Source of the DNA: Pseudomonadota bacterium
GTDB taxonomy: Bacteria; Pseudomonadota; Gammaproteobacteria; Steroidobacterales; Steroidobacteraceae
NCBI GenBank assembly: GCA_028067895.1
Contig: JAPTUI010000311.1
Span: forward strand, 1 to 11,179
Direction of reading: 5' to 3'
DNA length: 11,179 nucleotides
The translations under genes were made by a program, and so were the position numbers. The notes under the pieces were generated by a model. It saw only the letters and a list, made by a program, of their open reading frames with translations, did not search any database and was not told the DNA's origin. Of the stretch, positions 7,114 through 11,179 are shown piece by piece (positions within the stretch are counted from its first letter, which is position 1; the number at the start of each line of letters is the position of its first letter).

Positions 7114-7455
7114 ATGAACACCAATGCCGATCCGAATGCGAGCCTCAATCCGCAGATGGTTTTTTGCCGTGCCTGCGGCCGGCAGGTGCACGTCAGCGCC
7201 ACGAGCTGCCCGGGCTGCGGGGCGCGCCAGATCGCTGCCGGGGAGTCGGCGCGGCTGCTGCTCCCGGCGTTTCTGCTGTGCCTGGTGTTCGGGTACCTCG
7301 GCGCGCACCGCTATTACGCCGGCAAGATCGGCACCGGGATCCTGATGTTGCTCACCGCCGGCGGGCTCGGGATCTGGGTGCTGATCGATCTGATCATGCT
7401 GCTCAGCGGGACGTTCACCGACATCGAGGGCCGGCGTCTGACGCGCTGGCTGTGA
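7114..7455 (+). CDS. Small zinc-ribbon TM2-domain membrane protein
   Basis: The function of this family is not established. The 113-residue product begins with a hydrophilic lead and then a zinc-ribbon with two CxxC pairs (C18/C21 in FCRACG and C32/C35 in SCPGCG). A TM2 domain follows: a first membrane helix at about 47-63 ending in FGYLGAHRYYAGK, then a second at about 73-97 (GTGILMLLTAGGLGIWVLIDLIMLL) with the conserved Asp at 92. A short polar tail (FTDIEGRRLTRWL) ends the protein. A strong ribosome-binding site, GGGGGA at 7102-7107, lies 6 bases before the ATG at 7114. Both termini are probably cytoplasmic, with the zinc-ribbon as an interaction or sensor module; that is inference. It is separated from ubiA by three hairpins and may be its own unit. 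Confidence 0.85.
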   Translation: MNTNADPNASLNPQMVFCRACGRQVHVSATSCPGCGARQIAAGESARLLLPAFLLCLVFGYLGAHRYYAGKIGTGILMLLTAGGLGIWVLIDLIMLLSGTFTDIEGRRLTRWL

Positions 7456-7465
7456 GCGGCGCGGC

Positions 7466-7678
7466 TCAGAAGGTCAGCATCACCCGGATAAGACCGAGCA
7501 CCATATCGAGCGTGCGGCCGCCGCCGGGGTGCTGCCAGTACTCCAGGTCCGGCTGCACGGTCCAGCCGTGCAAGGCGTCGAACTGATAGTACGTTTCGAT
7601 TTCGCGCTCGAAACGGTGCGGGAAACCTAACGCTGCGCTGAGGCGGCTGTCACTGTAGGCGAGACCGAACTCTTGGCA
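7466..7678 (-). pseudogene. C-terminal remnant of an OprB-type carbohydrate-selective porin
   Basis: Read on the - strand, this stretch encodes about 70 residues: EFGLAYSDSRLSAALG, then REIETYYQFDALHGW, TVQPDLEYWQHPGGG and finally MVLGLIRVMLTF before TGA. The xxQPDLxYxxHPGG motif and the terminal beta-strand ending in Phe are hallmarks of the last strands of OprB porins, outer-membrane sugar channels of more than 400 residues. The N-terminal 80% or more, including signal peptide and start, is absent. Homology appears to stop at about 7678, where an inverted repeat begins; upstream residues in the same frame (QHRVNSG and beyond) look unrelated. It is convergent with the TM2 gene, with 10 bases between the stops. 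Almost certainly non-functional. Assignment rests on remembered family patterns, not an alignment. Confidence 0.65.
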
Positions 7679-7907
7679 CCCAGAATTGACCCTGTGCTGC
7701 GCGGTTCCTGACCGCACGCGCAGAGCCTCGGTCCCGAGGGACCTTTCATCCGGTTCGCGCTTCTCAGCGGTCGCACTTGCCTAGCTTGGTTGAACCGAAC
7801 CGCGTCTCGGATCCGCTCCACGCGCTTCACGTCCCGCCTGCCCGGCGGTAGAGGCTTTTAACCGGACTGTGATTTTATCCAGTTGTACTAACTGATGCAA
7901 TTCTGGG
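7679..7907. repeat. Segment bounded by a 10-base inverted repeat, hairpin-rich and non-coding
   Basis: CCCAGAATTG at 7679-7688 and its exact complement CAATTCTGGG at 7898-7907 bracket a 229-base segment. The left arm abuts the break of the porin remnant. Inside are several hairpins: GCGGT/ACCGC (7701-7715), the overlapping alternatives CCTCG/CGAGG (7726-7739) and GGTCCC/GGGACC (7730-7743), CGGTTCG/CGAACCG (7751-7757 with 7796-7802), and CCGCC/GGCGG (7834-7848). Base composition drops in GC at 7860-7905. There is no transposase and no obvious target-site duplication. It could be a small non-autonomous mobile element or a decayed insertion remnant. Confidence 0.4.
7834..7858 (+). terminator. 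Weak terminator-like hairpin with T-run
   Basis: CCGCC (7834-7838) pairs with GGCGG (7844-7848) around TGCCC; TAGAGGC separates the stem from a short T-run at 7856-7859. The gap makes it a poor intrinsic terminator, but it is the only hairpin here followed by Ts. Confidence 0.2.
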
Positions 7908-8090
7908 GTCTGATGTCTTTGGCCGGCAGCCATCCCGCTGCGCGGTGATTTAAACCGCCGGGGTCGCTCACCCTCCCAGTTCGCGTCAACACACCTGCGC
8001 TGCGCGTGCCGCGGCGCTTGCAGCGCGGGGCGTTTTCAGTACAGTGCGCGCACAGTACGCACGCCGCAAGCGCCTGAGAGTCTCCCTGGA
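7908..8090. other. Non-coding stretch upstream of dgkA
   Basis: No gene is supported in these 183 bases. Visible structure includes GCGGT/ACCGC around GATTTAA (7942-7958), GCGCT/AGCGC around TGC (8014-8026), then CGTTTTCAG and a 20-base palindrome at 8039-8058. The dgkA promoter should lie here, but I cannot place a convincing -35/-10 pair. Confidence 0.4.
8039..8058. promoter_or_regulatory. Near-perfect 20-base palindrome upstream of dgkA (operator candidate)
   Basis: GTAC-A-GTGCG-CGCAC-A-GTAC is symmetric except for the A/A pair at 8043 and 8054. It has no loop, which favours a dimeric protein-binding site over an RNA hairpin. It ends 32 bases before the dgkA start, a sensible position for an operator over a promoter or start point. 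The binding factor is unknown. Confidence 0.4.
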
Positions 8091-8456
8091 GTGAACACAC
8101 AGAAGAACCAGTCGTTCGTGCGCCGCCTGCGCTTCGCGCTCGCGGGTCTCGGACACGCGCTGCGCAGCGAGCGCAGCCTGCGCACCCAGGGGGCGCTGTT
8201 CGTGCTCGTGCTGATCGCGCTCATCGTGCTGCATCCCGGCGCGCTGTGGTGGGCCGCAGTGCTGCTGGCCAGTGCCGCGGTGCTGGCGGCGGAACTGTTC
8301 AACACCGCGCTCGAGGCCCTGGCCGATCATCTGCACCCGGATCAACATCCGCGCATCCGCATCGTCAAGGACTGCGCCGCCGCGGGGGTGCTCATCGCCA
8401 GTCTCGGGGCGCTCGCCGTTGGCATCGCGCTCGCGGTTCATCTCCTGCGGCGCTGA
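8091..8456 (+). CDS. dgkA: Diacylglycerol kinase family integral membrane protein DgkA
   Basis: DgkA is a trimeric inner-membrane kinase that phosphorylates diacylglycerol (or undecaprenol in some relatives), recycling the lipid left by periplasmic glucan or lipid A modification. The product is 121 residues (E. coli 122). A surface helix FVRRLRFALAGLGHALRSERSLRTQ precedes three membrane helices (about 34-50, 52-77 and 97-118). The catalytic signature AELFNTALEALAD at 67-79 keeps E68, N71 and E75, and IVKDCAAAGVLIAS keeps K93 and D94. E27 matches Glu28 of the mature E. coli enzyme, but the E. coli Glu34 position is Gln here. The GTG at 8091 is used because no other start lies upstream in a sensible place; a GAGAG at 8076-8080 is a plausible ribosome-binding site. 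Lipid substrate is not determined by sequence. Confidence 0.9.
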   Translation: MNTQKNQSFVRRLRFALAGLGHALRSERSLRTQGALFVLVLIALIVLHPGALWWAAVLLASAAVLAAELFNTALEALADHLHPDQHPRIRIVKDCAAAGVLIASLGALAVGIALAVHLLRR

Positions 8457-8507
8457 GCCGCACTGGTCAAGAAATGCGCAATCGTCGACCGGGCGGGCCG
8501 ACGCGCG

Positions 8508-8536
8508 TTGACAATCGGGGCGGCGGCCGGGAACAT
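8508..8536 (+). promoter_or_regulatory. Candidate sigma-70 promoter for the biotin operon
   Basis: A consensus TTGACA at 8508-8513 is followed by either GAACAT at 8531-8536 (17-base spacing) or AACATT at 8532-8537 (18-base spacing), each matching three of six -10 positions. This would start transcription near 8543, giving a leader of about 35 bases before bioB. No convincing BirA-type operator is visible around it. Confidence 0.45.
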
Positions 8537-8577
8537 TCGCGGCGCGGAATCCCGTCCGCCGATGCCCCTGGATCCCC

Positions 8578-9624
8578 ATGACTGCACTGAATCCCGCTGC
8601 GCTCGGCACCGTGCGCCACGATTGGACGCTCGCGCAGGTACAGGCGCTGCTCGAGCTGCCGCTGCTCGATCTGCTCCTGCACGCGCAGCGCGTGCACCGC
8701 GAGCACCACGCGCCGAACACGGTGCAGATGAGCACCCTGCTGTCGGTGAAGACCGGCGCCTGCCCCGAGGACTGCGCCTATTGCTCGCAGAGCGTGCGCT
8801 ACGACACCGGCCTCGAGCGCGAGTCGCTGATGGAGGTCGCCGCGGTGCGCGAGTCCGCCGCCCGCGCCAAGGCCGCTGGCGCGACGCGCTTTTGCATGGG
8901 CGCGGCGTATCGCTCGCCGAAGGCCAAGGACCTCAAGGTCATCGCCGCGATGATCCGTGCGGTGCGCGCCCTCGGGATGGAGACCTGCGCCACGCTCGGC
9001 ATGCTGACCCCCGAGCAGGCGCGCGAGCTGAAGGACGCCGGGCTCGACTACTACAACCACAATCTGGATACCTCCCCGGAGTTCTACGGCGAGATCATCA
9101 CCACGCGCACCTACCAGGACCGGCTCGATACGCTGGACGCGGTGCGCGGCGCGAATCTCAAGGTGTGCTGCGGCGGCATTCTCGGCCTGGGCGAGTCCCC
9201 GAGCGACCGCGCCGGGCTGCTGCTGACGCTCGCCAACCTGCCCGAGCACCCCGAGAGCGTGCCGATCAACCAGCTGGTGAAGATCGAGGGCACGCCGCTC
9301 GCGGACAGCGCGCCGCTCGATCCGTTCGAGTTCGTGCGCGCCATCGCCGTGGCGCGGCTGCTCATGCCGCGCGCCTACGTGCGTCTCTCGGCCGGCCGGC
9401 AGAGCATGAGCGATGAGCTGCAGGCGCTGTGCTTCATGGCCGGCGCCAACTCGATTTTCTACGGCGAGCGCCTGCTCACGACCGGCAACCCGGATGTCGA
9501 GCGCGATCGCCGGCTGTTCGAACGATTGGGCTTGAAGGCCGAGGCCGGCGCCGCCGAGACGGACGAGGCGGCCGCCGGACAGGCCTGCGCGCACCCCCGA
9601 GCGCATGCAGAGACAGCCGCTTGA
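8578..9624 (+). CDS. bioB: Biotin synthase BioB
   Basis: BioB is a radical S-adenosylmethionine enzyme that inserts sulfur into dethiobiotin, the last step of biotin synthesis. The 348-residue product has the radical-SAM cluster motif C62xxxC66xxC69 (GACPEDCAYCSQS) for the [4Fe-4S] cluster. The [2Fe-2S] ligands are present: C106 in RFCMGAA, C137 in ETCATLG, C197 in KVCCGG, and R269 in YVRLSAGR. YYNHNLDTS and KIEGTPL are also typical. A C-terminal tail of about 25 residues rich in Ala and Glu follows the conserved part. The ATG at 8578 has only a weak ribosome-binding site. The last 20 bases overlap the start of bioF, indicating operon organisation and coupling. Confidence 0.97.
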   Translation: MTALNPAALGTVRHDWTLAQVQALLELPLLDLLLHAQRVHREHHAPNTVQMSTLLSVKTGACPEDCAYCSQSVRYDTGLERESLMEVAAVRESAARAKAAGATRFCMGAAYRSPKAKDLKVIAAMIRAVRALGMETCATLGMLTPEQARELKDAGLDYYNHNLDTSPEFYGEIITTRTYQDRLDTLDAVRGANLKVCCGGILGLGESPSDRAGLLLTLANLPEHPESVPINQLVKIEGTPLADSAPLDPFEFVRAIAVARLLMPRAYVRLSAGRQSMSDELQALCFMAGANSIFYGERLLTTGNPDVERDRRLFERLGLKAEAGAAETDEAAAGQACAHPRAHAETAA

Positions 9625-10807
9625 GCCGCTGCTCGCGCAGCTGGAGCGCGAGCAGCGTCGTCGTCGCCGCCGCACGGTCGAAGGTTATGCGAGCGCGGGC
9701 AGTCACGCCGAGCTGATCATCGCGGGCCGTCGCCTCGTCGATTTCAGCAGCAACGACTACCTGGGACTGGCCGGCCATCCCGGGCCCGCCGCGGCCATGG
9801 CGCAGTGCGCCGCGCGCACCGGCGCCGGCAGCGGCGCCTCGCACCTGATCAGCGGCCACGGGGCGGAACACGACGCGCTCGAGGAGGCGCTGGCGGCCTA
9901 CACGGGTCGGGAGCGCGCGCTTCTGTTCTCTACCGGCTACATGGCCAACCTCGGCGTCATGAGCGCATTGGGCGGACCGGGCGAGTGCGTGCTGCTCGAT
10001 CGGCTGAGCCACGCGTCCCTGATCGACGGAGCCAAACTCTGCGGGGCGCGGCTGCGGCGCTTTGCTCACGCGGATGTGGCCGCGGCCGAACGTCTGCTCG
10101 GCTCGGTCGCACAGCCGACGGCCGTGCTGGCCACCGACGGGGTCTTCAGCATGGACGGTGATGTCGCGCCCCTGGCGGCGCTGGCGCGCGCGGCGCGCGC
10201 GCATGAGGCTTGGTTCGTCGTCGACGATGCGCACGGCCTCGGGGTCCTCGGGCCGACGGGCCGAGGCGCACTCGAAGCGGCAGGCCTGAGCGCCGAGGAG
10301 GTGCCCGTGCTGGTCGGCACGCTGGGCAAGGCGTTCGGCTCATTCGGCGCATTCGTGGCCGGCAGCGCGGCGCTGATCGATCTGTTGGTGCAGAAGGCCC
10401 GCCCGTACGTCTACACCACGGCGCTGCCGCAGCCGGTGGCGGCCGCTACGCGCGCGGCCCTCGAGCTGGCGCAACGCGAGCCGTGGCGGCGCGAGCGGGT
10501 GCTGCAACTCACGGTGCGCTTTCGTGCCGCGGCCGCGGCCGCCGGCGTGCCGCTCAGCGACTCGGCGACGCCCATCCAGCCGATCCCGCTCGGCAGTGCG
10601 CACGCGGCGCTCGAGGCGCAGCGCGCCCTCGCTGACGCCGGGTTCTGGGTGGTGGCGATCCGCGCGCCCACCGTGCCGGCCGGACAGGAGCGGCTGCGCG
10701 TGACGCTCACGGCGGCGCACACCGAGGCCCAGGTCGATGCCTTGGCCGAGACGCTCGGGCAGGCCTGCCGCTTCGCCGGCACCGCCTGCGGTGCGACAAG
10801 CCCATGA
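9605..10807 (+). CDS. bioF: 8-amino-7-oxononanoate synthase BioF
   Basis: BioF is a PLP-dependent alpha-oxoamine synthase that condenses pimeloyl-ACP (or -CoA) with L-alanine to give 8-amino-7-oxononanoate. The 400-residue product contains FSSNDYLGLAGHP at 47-59, GSGASHLISGHGAEHDALEEALA, H136 in the LSHASLIDGAKL region that stacks on PLP, DDAHGLGVLG with D207 and H210, and the Schiff-base lysine K242 in TLGKAFGSFGAF. The end (RVTLTAAHTEAQVDAL) is typical. An unusual run of six arginines occurs at 18-23. The ATG at 9605 lies inside bioB and overlaps it by 20 bases in another frame; the stop shares ATGA with bioH. Family members CoaA-ligase-like KBL and serine palmitoyltransferase are less likely given the bio context. 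Confidence 0.96.
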   Translation: MQRQPLEPLLAQLEREQRRRRRRTVEGYASAGSHAELIIAGRRLVDFSSNDYLGLAGHPGPAAAMAQCAARTGAGSGASHLISGHGAEHDALEEALAAYTGRERALLFSTGYMANLGVMSALGGPGECVLLDRLSHASLIDGAKLCGARLRRFAHADVAAAERLLGSVAQPTAVLATDGVFSMDGDVAPLAALARAARAHEAWFVVDDAHGLGVLGPTGRGALEAAGLSAEEVPVLVGTLGKAFGSFGAFVAGSAALIDLLVQKARPYVYTTALPQPVAAATRAALELAQREPWRRERVLQLTVRFRAAAAAAGVPLSDSATPIQPIPLGSAHAALEAQRALADAGFWVVAIRAPTVPAGQERLRVTLTAAHTEAQVDALAETLGQACRFAGTACGATSP

Positions 10808-11179
10808 GCCGTCTGCACGTCGAAGTCCGCGGCGCCGGTCCCCCGGTGGTGATGCTGCACGGCTGGGGGCTGAACGTGCGGGTCTGGGACACCCTGGGCG
10901 CAGCGCTCGAAGCGCGTGCGCGGCTGATCGCGCTCGATCTGCCGGGGCATGGACGCAGTCCGTGGCGCGCCGATCGCGCCGCGGTGGATCAGCAGGTGCA
11001 GTGGCTCGGGGAGACGGTGGCCGAGGCGATCGGTGCCGAACCGTACAGCCTGCTCGGCTGGTCGCTCGGCGGGCAGCTCGCACTGGCGTGGGCGGCTGCG
11101 CCGCCGGCGGGCCTGCCCGCCCCGGCACACCTGGCGTTGATCTGTGCCACGCCGCGATTCACAGCCGCGCCCGACTGGC
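10804..11179 (+). CDS. bioH: Pimeloyl-ACP methyl ester carboxylesterase BioH (partial, runs off right edge)
   Basis: BioH is an alpha/beta hydrolase that removes the methyl ester from pimeloyl-ACP methyl ester, ending the BioC-started pimelate pathway. The visible 125 residues align with E. coli BioH: VMLHGWGLNVRVWDTL at 16-31 (oxyanion HGWG), LIALDLPGHGRS, and the nucleophile elbow GWSLGG at 85-90 with Ser87. ALICATPRFTAAPDW matches E. coli TVASSPCFSARDEW. The catalytic Asp and His lie beyond the window. The start ATG at 10804 overlaps the bioF stop as ATGA, a standard coupled junction. In Pseudomonas the order bioB-F-H-C-D is known, so bioC and bioD are expected next. It is a complete frame with no stop up to base 11179. 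Confidence 0.94.
   Translation, partial: MSRLHVEVRGAGPPVVMLHGWGLNVRVWDTLGAALEARARLIALDLPGHGRSPWRADRAAVDQQVQWLGETVAEAIGAEPYSLLGWSLGGQLALAWAAAPPAGLPAPAHLALICATPRFTAAPDW

Noticed and set aside
7627..7830. 67-codon - strand frame across the inverted-repeat segment
   Set aside because: No recognisable motif, and it runs over hairpins and the porin break; probably chance.
7689..7897. Group II intron or REP-type transposase remnant
   Set aside because: On the - strand there is a GTGCGACC stretch and a GATGAAAGG loop-like stretch, but no domain V, no reverse transcriptase and no transposase; the resemblance is too slight.
7888..8100. 70-codon - strand frame upstream of dgkA
   Set aside because: It covers the probable dgkA promoter and palindrome, and the protein has no family features or porin similarity.
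8483..8503. CGTCG/CGACG hairpin after dgkA as a terminator
   Set aside because: Only five pairs, an 11-base loop and no T-run; it is directly followed by the -35 box of the bio operon.

Overview
This is a very GC-rich bacterial chromosome segment. It most resembles a gammaproteobacterium: gmk-rpoZ-spoT-ridA-recG is the classical gammaproteobacterial stringent-response cluster, UbiA points to a ubiquinone-based respiratory chain, and bioB-bioF-bioH matches the Pseudomonas/Xanthomonas type of biotin operon. I cannot fix the genus from sequence alone. Almost everything is core housekeeping DNA on the + strand. The exception is about 600 bases near 7.5-8.1 kb.

Region 1 (1-7005) is a long co-directional run. 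The window opens inside a frame that encodes the C-terminal end of an RdgB/HAM1-type nucleotide pyrophosphatase. That frame continues without a stop, and without a convincing start codon, into guanylate kinase, so the two enzymes appear to be one polypeptide. Next come rpoZ (RNA polymerase omega), a 224-base gap, and a full-length spoT with intact hydrolase, synthetase, TGS and ACT regions. ridA, recG and ubiA follow with minimal spacing: the ridA ribosome-binding site touches the spoT stop, recG starts at a TTG inside the end of ridA, and ubiA starts 4 bases after recG. Guanylate kinase, omega and SpoT act around the GTP/(p)ppGpp/RNA polymerase axis. RidA, RecG and UbiA are unrelated housekeeping functions that share the transcription unit.

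Region 2 (7006-8090) is the irregular part. Three consecutive hairpins follow ubiA, then comes a small zinc-ribbon/TM2 membrane protein. Convergent to it, on the - strand, is the C-terminal stump of an OprB-type porin. Its upstream break coincides with one arm of a 10-base inverted repeat (7679-7688 and 7898-7907) that brackets a hairpin-rich, non-coding 229-base segment. This looks like a scar of rearrangement or a small non-autonomous element.

Region 3 (8091-11179) holds dgkA (diacylglycerol/undecaprenol kinase family), preceded by a 20-base near-perfect palindrome. It is followed by a biotin operon with a consensus -35 box and tightly overlapping bioB, bioF and bioH. bioH runs off the right edge; bioC and bioD would be expected beyond it.

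The strongest candidate for something new is the RdgB-Gmk fusion. The hairpin cluster, the inverted-repeat segment and the palindrome upstream of dgkA are secondary leads. I see no defence system, CRISPR array, tRNA, rRNA or intact transposase.
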